A stretch of DNA of 64,000 bases, from positions 1,231,192 through 1,295,191 of the forward strand of contig NW_027192193.1 in assembly GCF_041956535.1 (NCBI RefSeq), given 5' to 3'. Positions within the stretch are counted from its first letter, which is position 1. Each line of letters begins with the position of its first letter. Below are positions 35,140 through 47,706 of the stretch, piece by piece. The DNA comes from Calcarisporiella thermophila CBS 279.70 (Eukaryota > Calcarisporiellomycota). The position numbers and the translations under genes were made by a program. The notes under the pieces were generated by a model. That model ran no database searches, was not told the origin of the DNA, and worked only from the letters and a program-made list of their open reading frames with translations.

Positions 35140-38100
35140 TCACAAAATCGCCTCGTTTCCCTCCTCACTCTCCTCCCCCTCTTCATCCGACAGCTCGGCA
35201 TAGCTCTTGTGAAACAGCTTGGCCACCCGTGATGCGTTTTTTCTAACCGATTCGGACGGAGCATGCGATCTCTGGCGCTTAGTCGCCCGTGGAGAATACG
35301 TCTTTGAGCGTTTCTTGGAGGGGGTGGTGGGTGGAGCGGGAGCAGCGGTATATCTGGACATCTAAATGAGAGCATGAATTAGATTGGAGCGCTCAAGACA
35401 TAAGATAAGTGAGGAGTGTTACCCGCTCGCCTTTGGCCTTATCACCCAGTGTCGGATAGATGTCCACCCCGCTGGGGAGGAAGGTCGTCTCTACCAGCTA
35501 ATGCAAAGAGGAAAGAAAATGTGAATACTAGACCGTGATCCCAGCCCTGCGGGGGATTATTTTTATACGATTGGATATGTAAAAGAGCATCCTCCATACC
35601 TTTCTCACGCGCTCTTCGTCTTGGATGGGAACAAAGAAGTCTTTCGGGAGCTCAATATGGCCAATGTACGAGGTCAAGCTCCATGAGTTCAAGCGACACC
35701 GATGCTTGATGATAATTTGCGCAAGCTCGCTCAGTGCATAGACATTCTAAACAGAAAGAGGTATTAATTCATTTAAGGTTGAGAAGCTTTTTGAAGAGGG
35801 GCAAATGGACGTCAGCGTCTTCTCCTTTCTTCCTTCCTTCTCCCGCCCTCCGTCCCCCTCTCTTCCTCTCTCCATTCATTTTACCTTGCTCCCTTCAATC
35901 CCTTCACCCCCTCTGATATCGCGAGTCGTTTTGATTCTTGCGGCTATTTCAAACAGACAGGAGACGTTGTCGCCGTTGGCGAAGCAGTCGAGATAGAACT
36001 CGATACACTTTGCGAACTGGTGGAGCACGTCCTCGGTTGTGGAAAAGTCGGGGTGGTGGGCCAACAGGTGCAGGGTCCGTGCAAGCGTGATCTCGTAGGG
36101 CAGGTGACTAGTGGTGGATTCATGGGAGGCGTGGGTTTTGGATTCTCGCTGCAGAAACTTCTTGACCTATGGGGATGGAAAATAGAGACCAGTCTTAGCG
36201 GGCCGAATCGGGCCAGAGTAAAGCGTTAGCCTACGTGTTCTCTGAGCTCCTTGTCGGGGTCTACGGCAATCAAGGGCAAAATGGCCATCCATCTTGTGCG
36301 CAATAATCTGGCCCCTAGATACTTGATCAGCCGGTTTACGAAGCTTGAGCGCACCTCGTGCCGCACATCGTGGATGGTCAGGGCCAAGAGCTCGAATTGC
36401 TCAACGTTGATCATCCGGTCGTATAATCCCACCCGGGCCAATTTCAGCAGCGACCGCGCTGCTCTGAGCCGCAGGTGCGCACGATGTAGCGGAGGCGTGC
36501 TACCCTGCGACCCACTCTTCGGCACCAATTCCCCTTGCTTATTGACTAGCTGCCAGAGCCACTCCATCATCCGCCTTGCCACTTTGGGCGCTGCCTTTGA
36601 GCCGCTATAAGCAAGACACAAATTGACGAGGATCTTGAGAGCGAGGCACTTGGCCAGCCCAATGGGATCAAGTTCGGCCTCGCTCACCCACGTAAAGTCG
36701 TCCTCATCTCCCTCTCCATTCTCCTTCTCCCCCTCCCCCCTGGCCTCTCCGTTGGGTGGACCCGTGTCTTCGGCTGACCCCTTTGTCAAGGGTGGATTCG
36801 ATGGCCGCAGCAGATGGTGGACCAGGAATTCGAGAACCTGCTCGTTGCGCTTCTCGTAAACTTCAGGGGCGTGGAGTACAAGCTGTGCGATCACGGTCAA
36901 GTGGACAAGCATATGCTCTGATTCGAGCGAGAGTTTCGGGACAATTTCCTGTGAGTGGAATGCAATAGAAGTTAGGCGATCAGACCGTAAATCAATTCGG
37001 CTTATTGTTTTCTTTGGCTGCTTGGCACTTACGTCCAAAAGATTATTGCAGACGGACTCTTTGTCCGGCAAATTGGCCAATATGACGGCTGCGTGTTTTG
37101 CATGCTCCGGAGGCCCATCCAAGGCTATCTCGACTAACCGCGAGCGCGACGCTTCGTCTTGCGGGGTTTCGTGGGGGAATGCCTTGACGAAATGAGACAT
37201 GGCCTCGAGACTTCCTAGCAGGACCTCGTTCTTTTCTTCCCGCAAAAGTTTGACGAGTTCCTCCTTATGGCTCCGGTAAACTTCGGGGAACACTAAAGAT
37301 ATGTCCTAGAGAAACGAAATGCAAACGTGTGAGGGGCTTTTTGTGGCGTGCTCATACCAATGGGGGGGACCCAACACGAACCTTCAAGAGCTCATGGGCC
37401 ACCTCGGCCAGCTTTTCTCGTCTGGTCTCCTCCTCTGATACTCGCTCGCCTTCGCTAAACGCCGTCCTCCTTGTCACCTTGACCAAGCAGGGAATAATGC
37501 TTTTGTTGATGGTAAGATAGCTGGCACGCCTCAGGAGAACACCCACGGTATCGGAGATGGAGGGCTCGTGCTCCTCGACACTCCGCAATACCTCTTTCTG
37601 CGAAGAGGTCAAAAAAGATCAGTCTCCTATCTCCCCTGCAAACCATATTGCATCCATCTACACTTACTCCAGCCTTGCGAACGGTCCTATAATCCGCCTC
37701 GGGATTCATGCATTCTCGCATCAACCGAAACACGCGTTTGTCTTTGAACGCGGAGAGTTTGGCCAAGTGGCTAGCCGCCTTGAGGCGATCCGGGAGTTTA
37801 TCTGTGGTTCGTTGGAGCCAAAGAATGGGGATGCCATTTGCTTAGGGCAGGTGTTAGAATTCCAGTGTGTATTGACCTACCGGAAATATGCTTGATGACT
37901 AAATCTAACATGTGCTCCAGCTTCTCTTCCTTTTCGACCATTCGCAGTTGCTCGCTCGTCTGAATAAGCGCCTTCACTTCTTTAATAGCACTACGAGCAC
38001 CGGTATTGGAATAGGAAACAAAGTCAGTAGATGACGCGAGAGTCTACCATCGGCACATGAGAACTTACACCCTTTGCTTGTTTAACAGTCCGGTGAATCC

Positions 38101-40281
38101 TTTGCGCGACTTCGGATCGAGAAGAGAGAGCCCCACCAGCAACCGCTCAGTGCGCATATCGTCGTTGTTGTCGAGAGGGAAGACGCTCTCCTGCAACGAC
38201 TTTTCCAAGCATGCACTAACCTCCAAAATTATCAGTAGCTCTACAAGGATTTCCAGATAAAACTACGTACATTGCTTCCGCGTCATTAGTGTACACAACA
38301 TCCATCAGTGCAGACAGTATCCAGTCGAACTTTTTCATCACCGACCGGTTACCTGCAGCTCTATCATAGGGTCAAGCAAGAGGGGAGAGCGGGGGCAAGG
38401 ATAAATTCAATATGATCGATGAAAAGCATTGGAGAAGCAAACTCACAATTCAGTATAGGCCAAATTATAAAGTCGCCCACATGCTTTGATGGCTTCTTGT
38501 TGTACAGGATGCTATATTGGATCCGCCAACCGAGAATTCGTAAGCAAGTTACAGGTCAAGTGAAATGTGTAAAACATAAGTAGCGAGGGAGATTTACCCG
38601 TCTGTCTTTACATCTTTTTCCTACCGCTTGGAGCAGCAGCTCATCCACATTTTGCAATACCACCATATACTCGAGCTGCCCCACCAGCTTGCACACGGTA
38701 GCTCGGATTTTTTCGTCAGGATCGAGCACTTTATCAAGTAAAGCATCTAAAGTTGACACATCCAACGTCAATAAGAAGTCCGTTGAGAGAAAAAACCCAA
38801 TGGCGAATTGGGTGGGCACCCCTACCACATATATCTTTGGAGAGATTCGGATGGTTTTTCAAAATCGGTATGCAAAGCTCACACCATAGCTGTCGTATGG
38901 CCGAATTCTTATCTTGTTTTCTAAACGTAAAGAAAAGATGAAGGGGAACGTCGCTTTGAGGGAGAAAAAAAAAAGCACCCCTAACCTCTGCAGCCAGGTT
39001 TTCCAGGTGGTTGGATAGTTGAAGGCAAGCATAGAGCCCGGTTCGCCAAACATTCCCCCAAGGACCCGAGTTGAAAGGCCGCGCAGATTCATGTCGTCGA
39101 CGCGCATTTCTTCCTCCAGCTGCGGGATTACATTGAGGAGCAATCCGGGGGCAACCCGATTTAGCTCGAGGATGAGATCGTGTGCCACTCGAAACTCTCG
39201 CAGATCATCTTCACTGATTTCGCCGTCGATAGCATTTAGAATGACTTCGGAAAAATACTATACGTAGGACGGGAAAAATGCGTTAATGGATGCAGTAAGT
39301 GGATAGCCCGCAGCTAAGACGACTTGCCTGCCCTATATATCGCTGTAATCGATCGGTGCATGCCCTACATAGCCCTGCCGCCAACTGATAGGCAACCGGG
39401 TTTTCTTGCTAAGATCCAACCAAATGGGTTCAGCGTCTACCACCCCCATCCCGAACTGTTCCACACCCAGGCTTACCTGTCGTTTTTTCAAGAACTGTGC
39501 TAGAATAATGACCACTGCGTCTTGAGGTAGAGGGGCGCACTCCTCTATCAAAAGCTCTAGAATATCGGACATGTACTTCCTGACTTCCTCAGGTAGTTGT
39601 GGGCTAAAGAGAAAAGCTCGGTCAGAGGGCATACTTCACCTCCATGAACATTCGACTTGCCTCATGATATCGAAAAAATCTCGGAAGACTTCCACGATCA
39701 TTTGATCGGCGTCGTCCAGATCGGCAATGAGGACAACGCTTTTCACTGTCGATAAACTCTCGAGCAAGTAAAGCTGATTCTCGTAGTTGGGATTCGAAGG
39801 ATTACGAATGTCGCGTAGAATTTCGAAGAAAAACTCGAAAATACGCTATAAGGGGAGGGGGGGGGATAGAAGAGTTGAGCTGCAACAGGGCATAAGCCGG
39901 AAAGAGATCCATCCTTAATCAACCTTGAGGGTCGTTTCTTTGTACGGGGCCTCAGGGGCATATAACCGAAGCAAATCCGCGAGCGAGCACGCCACAAGGG
40001 ACCGCACTCGCTTGTCCTTGTGCGAGATCAGCGATCGATGCACGAGATCATTTGTGATGCGTTTCAGGGATCCTATGTTTATCTCTCCCTGCTCTATGCT
40101 GGAGAGCTCCTCGTTCAATCGCTACCATTAAGGCCAAGAATTAATTAAAGCCCAAGTTTGAGAGTGAAACGTTAGGGGAATTTACTTTCAGGCGCGAAAT
40201 AAGCTCCGTGGTGGAGATAGAGCTCGACGAGACCAGTGGCAAGCTAAACTTGAGCTTTTTCAATGATCCCGACCGACTCAT
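35140..40281 (-). CDS. PDS5: cohesin regulator Pds5
   Basis: A 5.1-kb gene cut by many introns (about 20). Start 40281 (MSRSGSLKKLKFSLPL); end 35140. The first exons give LISRLK|RLNEELSSIEQGEINIGSL, HKDKRVRSLVACSLADLLRLYAPEAPY, FFEILRDIRNPSNPNYENQLYLLESLSTVKS and DADQMIVEVFRDFF, the N-terminal Pds5 signature. HEAT-like repeats fill the middle (DEKIRATVCKLVGQLEY; LKAAHHLAKLSAF in the 37.7 kb exon; HAAVILANLPDKE). The tail is disordered and basic, with TPSKKRSKTYSPRATKRQR and an acidic end. Pds5 binds the cohesin subunit Scc1 and controls loading, acetylation and release with Wapl and Eco1. An acidic KEEENGEGDEDDF-like loop lies near 36700. Individual exon borders were not all resolved. Confidence 0.9.
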
Positions 40282-40763
40282 GGTTGCTTTTGCTGACAAT
40301 GACCCGCCTAAATGGGTTAAAGGGAGGGGGGTGGGGTGGGGAGGAGTGGAAACGCGATTTTTTTTTCAAAGTCGCGTTGAAACACGAATGAGCTGTGCCT
40401 CATCACCATCATTTAACATAAAAAGAGCCGAGGGTGTCGCAGTGAAATAGCGAAGGATTCTATAGTGAAGTCAAATAGGGGGAACCCCCCGTTGAAACAT
40501 GATTTGTCAAAGTGGCGGATACAGTCCACCTTCCTACTACATAACAACTTCAATAATAGCCATTTCCTCGGTCTGGCAATACAAAAAAGATCAAGGAAAA
40601 TACAACATTGAAAAAAACACAACCAATATATATATATATCGTGAATAGAATGGGAGGTGAAAAGTGGGAATAGCCTTCAAGCTCCATACATAATACCATA
40701 CCGCGAAAATAAGGATAAACAACAATGATACTTCATAACATTAAGTGTCTTCTAGTAGCACGT
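40282..40763. other. intergenic, upstream of PDS5
   Basis: 480 bp between PDS5 and the phosphate transporter stop. A poly-G/T stretch (40320-40370) and an ATATATATATAT run near 40627. No gene seen. Confidence 0.45.
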
Positions 40764-42739
40764 CTACTGCTTCTCCTCCTCCTCCACCCCCTTCTCCATC
40801 TGTGCCTTTCTCCTCCGCAGCTTCCTGATAAGGCCGATTTCCTCCTCTCGTTCCTGCTCAAAGTAGTCCAAGCTCTTCCCTTTGGTTTCGGGTATAAGGG
40901 GAGTGAACAGACCACCCACGAACATCACCGCGGCAAAGATCCCCAGTGTCTGGGGTAGGAAGGCATGCTGGCCAGGCTCTCCTCCGACCTCCACCAATAA
41001 GTTAAATCCGAACGTGGCCAGGATGGCGCCAAGCTTGCCGGCCGCTGCACTGATGCCGTGGGAGGTGGCACGGTAACGGGTGGGGAACACCTCAGCCGCC
41101 AAGACAAAGGTCGTGGTGTTGGGTCCGAACTGGAAGAAGAACTGGGTAACGGCGAAGAGCACGATAAAGGCCGCGATGGAATTCTGCTGGATTTGGTGGA
41201 AGAAGATGGCCAGAATGGCAAAGAGGATCGCGGTCATGAAAAAGCCGATGTATTGGATGGGCTTGCGACCACTTGAAAGGGCAGAAAGGTAGGTTAGCAT
41301 TAGCGGAAGGGCCGAAAACGATGGAGGGGAGGGAAAAATACTCACAGTCTCTCGATCAAGAACACGGAGGCGTAGTAACCAGGCAGTGCGCCCAGAACGG
41401 ATATAATCAGGTTGCCCGTCGCCTGTTTGAAGAGGGTGTCCCAAGGATTCGAGCCGCCGGCGAACCCGATTGCTTGCAGCACATAGGCCTGGTTGAGGGC
41501 GATCCCGTAGAAGGCAATATCAAGGAGGAACCAAGTGATCGAGGTGCCGAGCAAAACTCGAAGATTGCGCCACTGGCTGTAGTAGTGGCGGAAATCGCGC
41601 CACTGCTCAGCGGCCCTATTTTCTGCCTGGGGTGCGGGGGAGTTGGCGGGCTGAGTCGCAGTATCCTTTACCTCGCTAGTGGTTTGAGGCTTGATGTCTT
41701 CCTCGGAGGCCGAGTCGTTGTTCTTAGCGCTTTCATTTGGCCCGATGGCGTCCATGGCCCTCTCCTCATCCTTCAGGACGTCCTTGGTGTATCGGGGGGA
41801 TTCTGGGAGGGAGAGGCGACTGTAAACAGCTGGAGAAAGAGAAAGAAAACAAACGTCGTCAGCCTCTTGAGGACCCCGAGAAGAGAGGTCAAAGGATATT
41901 TACTGAGGAAGGAGGGAATGGCCCCAAGGCCGATGCACAGTCTCCAAACATAGTCGATATTCAGTTGGTCGGCCTCGATGGCGCCCCGGAAAATAAGCAA
42001 GAGGATGGTGGTGACGACGCAGGCGGTGAAGTTGCCCAGACCCTGCATCGAGAACACAAGGGACATCATCTGGCCACGGCGGCCGCGCACAGCCCTAGCA
42101 TTGGAAAACGAGAACAGAAGCGCAAGGGTTAATGACGCAGGGGGGGGGGAGGGGTTAAGAAAGGCCGAGCACGCGCTGCCTACCATTCAGAGGTGATAGT
42201 GGCGGACATGGGGTAGTCTCCACCGATGCCGATCCCGAGGATGAACCGCCAGAAGAACAGATAGCCTATTGCGCTCACGCCGCGGACGGCCGACGAGGCC
42301 GTGGCACAGAAGATAGTGGCGACCACGATGATGATCAGCTCGAATCCATAAATGGCCTTGCGTCCATAGGCTACAGGTAAGTAACAACAAAGCGGCGACG
42401 GCCGCCGTTAGTAGCCAGGAACGGGAGCGGCCAGGGGCGAGGGGCCTACTTACTATCGCCGATGTAACCGAACAACAGCTGCCCAACAAAGGTTCCGAAG
42501 GTGACCATTCCCTTTAGCGGACCCTCCACCGCCGGCGGCATGTGGTTGCCCATGCCCGCATAGTACACAAAGCCAAGCATGGGCGAGACGAGATTCATAA
42601 TGAAGATGTCATAAGCGTCCGTAAAGAAGCCCACGCTGGAAATGAGCACGGTGCGAATCTGCCGCCAGGTGAGCTTGTCGGCCCGCTCGAGCTCGGAGAG
42701 AGAGACTCTGCGAGCCATGTCCTGTTGCTGATGGGGCAT
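40764..42739 (-). CDS. PHO84: major-facilitator phosphate:H+ symporter (PHO84 family)
   Basis: About five exons. It starts MPHQQQDMARRVSL (42739; a second ATG is at 42718), then VLISSVGFFTDAYDIFIMNLV, MVTFGTFVGQLLFGYIGDS, GRKAIYGFELIIIVVATIF and GIGIGGDYPMSATITSEW. The last is the GGDYPLSA-type signature of PHO84 and related transporters. After TM6 there is a long cytosolic loop (RAMDAIGPNES ... AAEQWRDF), then the second six helices (SITWFLLDIAFYGIALNQ, FFQFGPNTTTFVLAAEVFPTRYR, ATFGFNLLV, LFTPLIPETKGKSLD). Twelve helices in total. It imports inorganic phosphate with protons at the plasma membrane. The end is highly charged (EEIGLIRKLRRRKAQ). No clear CACGTG (Pho4) site found upstream. Confidence 0.88.
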
Positions 42740-44711
42740 TTGGATGAGTTGGTGGGAGAGAGTTCAGTCTAGCAGCAGCAGAGAACAGGGGTCAATAAGG
42801 GGCTCAGCGGAGCGAATCAGGGGCAGGAGACGGGCAGAAATGGGGCGGCCAAGAGCAGCTGCAAAATGCCAAAGATCTTACCGGTGATGAGTGGACAACC
42901 TTGCGACGCACTTGTCTATTTTTGTTTTCTGTTGTTGTGGTAGAGTTCGGTGCCCAGAAGAAAAGTGCTTAGAAGGGAGCCGGAGGGTTTATATGCACCA
43001 AGTCACAGCTCCATCAACAAACCCTCGGGCAAATCCAGGCCGGGCGCAGATCGAGTTTAACGCAAAAAAGGTTCGCTCGCCTTGAATCCCTTTTTCCGTT
43101 TTCACGCTCCGACCAAACCAGTCTGGCCCGGAGAAAGCTTTCAACAGCGCCGCGAACCAATGGCGCCCGGAGCGCTCGGCCCTACGCGCTTATCATAGAG
43201 AGCCGTGCGTTTTTTCCCAGCCGCCAGCCTTCGGTGCAATTTCCCAGAACGCCCAACGCTCAAAGAGGTCGGGTTGCGCGAGAGCTTGCATCCAGGCGCC
43301 AAGCCACCCACGCACTCAATACCGCCCGCTCCTCCGCGGCTGTATGCAAGCATCAATGCCATGCAGCGTGCGGGCCCTGGCCAGCTCCAAAGGAGGCTCG
43401 GTCCGGGCCGGAACTGGTAGAGTCTCGTGTCGGCTGGGAGAGACGGCCCAAGTATTTCAAAGGGCCGAAAGGGGCGTGCACCAATTCCACAAGTATTTGG
43501 GCAGGTGATAAATCTAAGTTTACTTAACGGATATTTATACCCGCGATTACAGAAATTGGAATGAACGTTTCAGTGGACCTCGCTCGGATACTGAAATTCT
43601 AAGCCAGCCCCCTCGCAAATCCAGGATCCATAGCTGTGCTAGCGTGTAGAGGCGTCGGCTGAAAATTTCTGCTCAACACCAAGGAAAAAATAAAAGATCA
43701 TAATAGTGAACATGACTCGGAATAACTTATTGCTTTATTGAATATGGCAAGTAAATGTCAGTGTTTTTTTTTGGAGGCCTCTGTACATGGGTCAAAGGAA
43801 AGAAAATAGAAGGCTCAAGAGAATGCTTAAAAACAGGTTACTCTAACTTTGATTTAGCTACACAGCCAAAAAAAAAAAAAAATGAAAATGCTACTCAGAA
43901 TGACTATGCTACAAATCTCCCCATCACGGGATCCCAGTTTTCTTTCCCTCTCGTAATTTCCTGCCTGTGTTTGTGCATTATGAACATATTTCCTTTGGTG
44001 CTCTTCACCTGGAGTGGAGAGCGGGTGGTTCGCCTTCTCATGGCCCTACGGTGGAAACTTCGATTCCGAGAAAAGCGAACAGGAGAATCATGGCTATAGC
44101 CCGAAGGGTATCGAAGCAGGAGATCAGGGAAGGGTGATGAAGGGTCAAGGAGAAGAGCAATGGAAGAAATGCTAACTAAACTACTCTCCATGGGCGAAAT
44201 TGCTTTTAAATTAAACGACGACGATGGCAAAAAAAAAAGAATGGAAGCAACTGTGTGCGTGTGAACTAACAAAGGGGCTAGAAAGATAAACAAGTTGAAG
44301 AGAAAAGAGGAAAAAAAAAGAGGCGAGGGACAGCGTGGTGAAACTCTATATGTCGATCAGAAGAGGATACATTGCGATTACCAATTGTGCTTATATTAAA
44401 CTCATGAAAACACGTCTTCGAATTAAAATTGGGTGCTTCCAACAGGCCGATTGCACGCCAAAGGCAATGGGCTGTGTTTTATATTCAACCTCGCCTCGAT
44501 AATAGAATCAGGATAAGAGCAACTAGGCTTTTCTTTTTTTTTTGTTTGGTACAGGATGCAATGATAGTTTCTTGTAAATTAAACAAAAAAAAAGTTGGTC
44601 AAATTGGCAATATTTCTCGAATTCAACGGTACCAATGACCAGCAAAATAAACAGTACCCGCAAATCAATAGCCAAGCTATTACGATGAAGACGAAAGATA
44701 AAAGGAAAAAA
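42740..44711. other. 2 kb intergenic, no gene supported
   Basis: Promoter of the phosphate transporter, then a GC-rich block (43080-43480) open in several frames on both strands, then AT-rich DNA. Frames at 43234-43527, 43755-44099 (plus) and 43904-44293 (minus) have no recognisable content. Homopolymer A runs at 43868 and 44230. Confidence 0.4.
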
Positions 44712-44785
44712 TGTTTTCGTCCGGGTTCGAACCGGAGACCTTACGCGTGTGAGGCGTACGTGATAACCAACTACACCACGAAAAC
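44712..44785 (-). tRNA. tRNA-Val (CAC)
   Basis: 74 nt cloverleaf on the minus strand: acceptor GTTTTCG/CGAAAAC, D arm GTG-TAGTTGGTTAT-CAC, anticodon arm TACGC-CTCACAC-GCGTA (anticodon CAC), variable AGGTC, T arm TCCGG-TTCGAAC-CCGGA, discriminator A. No intron; a short T run follows downstream. Confidence 0.96.
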
Positions 44786-44874
44786 TCCTTCGACCACGAA
44801 AGTTGAATTTGGAAAATCTATATAATTGCATCTTTTTTATACTGGCAGTCACGGCGACCTCGCATAAGAATTTG

Positions 44875-44945
44875 GAAGGCACAGTTGTTAAGAGCCCCGG
44901 AGCTTAACCATTGTGTGCTGGGTTCGATTCCCAGAAACGGCACCC
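44875..44945 (+). pseudogene. tRNA-like fragment
   Basis: Carries an intact T arm and B box (CTGGG-TTCGATT-CCCAG), a 3' acceptor-like AACGGCAC and a plausible D arm (GGC-ACAGTTGTTAAGA-GCC). No matching 5' acceptor (TGCCGTT) precedes it and the anticodon stem does not pair. I read it as a tRNA remnant or a SINE head fragment, 90 bp upstream of the tRNA-Val gene (relative to that gene's direction). Confidence 0.45.
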
Positions 44946-45204
44946 GTCCATGAGAGTTTGCCGGGTTTTTCTCAGGACTTAACCGCTATCAATAGTATAG
45001 CAACAAGCAAGTAATATCAAGCGGCTACAAAAATAGGTAGCAAAAATTTTTAGGAGAAATCCGACTACAGAGATGGGAGGCCAGGGGCAGTACCTGGGTG
45101 ATTTTGACGTAGAAGTCTACCCTTCCATTCCCTTCAGATAAAAATCATCAAGTGGATGTAAAAAACACATCCCAAGGGGAAAAAAACCTTGCATAACAAT
45201 ACTC

Positions 45205-45345
45205 TTTAATAAAGAGCCAAATGGACGGCAACCCGTGCAAGTGGACAGCATTCACAACTAGATGTTAGTGCTGGTGGGGGAAGCGAGATTCGAATCTTCG
45301 CCGTTACCTTTGGAATCCCTAGGATAAATAGGAGAACACTAGTCA
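45205..45345 (-). mobile_element. diverged, shorter SINE relative
   Basis: On the minus strand the head ends GATTCGAATCTCGCTTCCCCCACCAGCACTAAC, and then GTGAATGCTGTCCACTTG, both matching SINE copies 1 and 2. After that the body differs and ends in a 6-bp hairpin CTCTTT-ATT-AAAGAG and TATTG. The first nucleotides of the head (GGGGGAG) are lost and the B box survives. No target-site duplication found. It is either an old copy or a subfamily with a different tail. Confidence 0.6.
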
Positions 45346-46159
45346 TTGAAACCAGGATAAGAGAATTGATGGTAATGATATTCGGTGTAGATGCGTTGAA
45401 GTTAGATGTTTTAGGTGAAGAAGATCCCGTCAGCTTGTATTTGTGTCCATTCTCCCCTGTACAACGCTCTTTGAGCTCTTTTTCTATCCAAAAAGAATTA
45501 CCGTGGCTCAAAACCGCGAATTCGCTAAGGCGCTGGTCCGCTGCTTTTTCAATCTAGCTGGTCCGGCATATCTTGTGGACTCTTCTGGAGAGTATGCCAA
45601 ACTTTAGGCATTTTGTCAACTCTTTGCTGGTAGTGTGCAAGGGCTGGGCGGTCAAATAATGCGTGGGCAATGGATTCAGAAATCCCTGGAGAACATCTTT
45701 TATAGGTGTTTGTTTCTTCATTTATTTGCTAGAAATAGTACCGGCGATAGTTACGATTTTATACTTCAGAAGTCTTTAATAAACGTTGCTACGCTTGGAC
45801 TCTGATGAACATGGAAAGAAAATTAGAAGGGGAGGGCCGAATCCATCTAAATTATCATTAAGACTTTCCCTATTGATTCTAATTTGGCTCCAGTTTTTAT
45901 ATCCTGTCGTAGAAGGTTCTACATGTCCTCCTCTGGGCTTTTTAAGGTTGTAGAGAGGATACAAGTTCAAGTTGGCGGAAATAACGGGACGAAAATAAAG
46001 GAGAGATTTTACTAATACCAAGCTTGGCTTATACATGCTCTTTGTATGCAATAGAAATGGTAGACGCATTTAATTTTCATTTTAGCCTCTCGGTTGCAAA
46101 TATTGTATTCACTGTTTATACAGTAAATCACGAGTAATTCTGCATTTTTTCAAAGAAGT

Positions 46160-47149
46160 TCATCGTGGTTTCATATCTGTATTATACTCGATGTCATATT
46201 GATCCCATGAGCCCTCCTCTACCTCCTCCTTCACGTCCAAAATGACAGCATCTTCTGTTATTTTGGCGGCAATCACTTTAACATAAGTATCGCCGATGTT
46301 GACATCACACCCGACGAGTTGAGCTGCCTTGCAAAGCAAGGAGATAGCCTCCTGCAAAAGTATCAAAATGATACTCAGCCTGGTCATCAAATCGACCTTA
46401 AATGCACAATACTTACACTCTTCGATTGTTTTCCACTGTGCTTTTGAACTCTCTTTGGAATAATGCGTTGAGCTGCACTGGAAACCGACGAAATAAGTTT
46501 CTACAAGAACTAAATATGGGAGTAGGTAGTCATATCTCTCTAAACCATGCTTGAATTTCTTACGCCTTTCGTTCGCTTTTCAATCCGCTGATGAGTCTGT
46601 TTCGGAATATAGGGGGCTTCTGAAGACCGTCCGCTTTGCTTTTTCTTACTATTCTCTGGCCTTAAGAGGAAAGATGACTTTCACTTCACCTCCCGTATAT
46701 CAATCGTATTTGAAATATCGCCTACTTACAAGAGTGATGATAGCAATTTGCGTGCTTCATGCTGATCGCACATGCTGCTAATATCAGTGCAATACTTCAC
46801 TAATAGTCTAAGCCTCTTATCTTCCTCATTACAGGCTCTATTGAATACGTTAGCTGTATCTCAGCTGGAGTATAATACCAACCCACTCACTTTATCGGAT
46901 CATAATTGTTAGCCTCACATTTAGCAGGGTCGAGATACCTTTGTCCATATTTATCGGTAATCTTGTACGATTGATATTCTCGAGCTGCCTCTTCACTATC
47001 TCTAAGAATGTTCTTGCATTCTGTTTATCAAAGTATATCAAAAGATATTCAGTAGAAGATGAAAATGAAAAAAAAGCAAAGATTTGGGTTATCTAATGCC
47101 TACGATTTATTAAATACTCGATGTCCAGGGGAGTATTTCCTTCCGACAT
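46160..47149 (-). CDS. small multi-exon gene of unknown function
   Basis: Open segments with good splice sites join as MSEGNTPLDIEYLIN|QCKNILRDSEEAAREYQSYK...NNYDPIK|KACNEEDKRLRLLVKYC...KLLSSLL|PENSKKKQSGRSS...IEKRTKG, then a small exon whose frame is uncertain (46440-46490). The last exon is EAISLLCKAAQLVGCDVNIGDTYVKVIAAKITEDAVILDVKEE...DQYDIEYNTDMKPR. The N-terminal part is helical and charged, and the C-terminal part looks like a small beta domain (perhaps Tudor-like, as in SGF29; a weak impression). About 230 residues. I recognise no family with confidence. It is the only multi-exon gene inside the repeat-rich 44-50 kb region. Confidence 0.5.
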
Positions 47150-47706
47150 TGGGATAGCTAGGGAATGATTTTGGGAATTACTTTGGTTGGCTTTTCGAGA
47201 AAACTTATTCTTTACTTATATATCAGTTTTTTTTCATATTCTGAATCCTAATCTAATTGAGTGGGTTCATAAAAACTCAATTGCGATCAGATAGGAAACA
47301 GAGGAAAAATACATAACTATAACTTAACTGATTAAATTTCATTACAACACAAAGCTAGGATAAAAATATTAGACAAATCGTTTTGTGACCATTAGAGAGC
47401 TACGTACTGACCCACTATTGCTCTTATCTCTCTTAAGATAAAGGCACATCACTTGGATGTTAAGACAAGATATATCACACCCCATCCTGAGTCATTATGG
47501 TCATGAACCTAGAATAATCTCTTTGTTTGGTTTATGCACGCTCTTTGTATGCGATAGAAATTCATTCATTCTTTGTTCATGCTTTAACCTAGTGATAACG
47601 AATATTGTATTCGCTGTATATAAACCAAGAGAAAAATCCGCAATGCTTCAACCTCAACATGGTTTCATTTTAGTATCATTTTTTACATATACATAGAAAT
47701 AACAAA

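Noticed and set aside
46160-46390. Firm assignment of the last exon to the SGF29 Tudor domain
   Set aside because: The resemblance is limited to a few beta-strand positions and lacks the aromatic methyl-lysine pocket residues I would expect.
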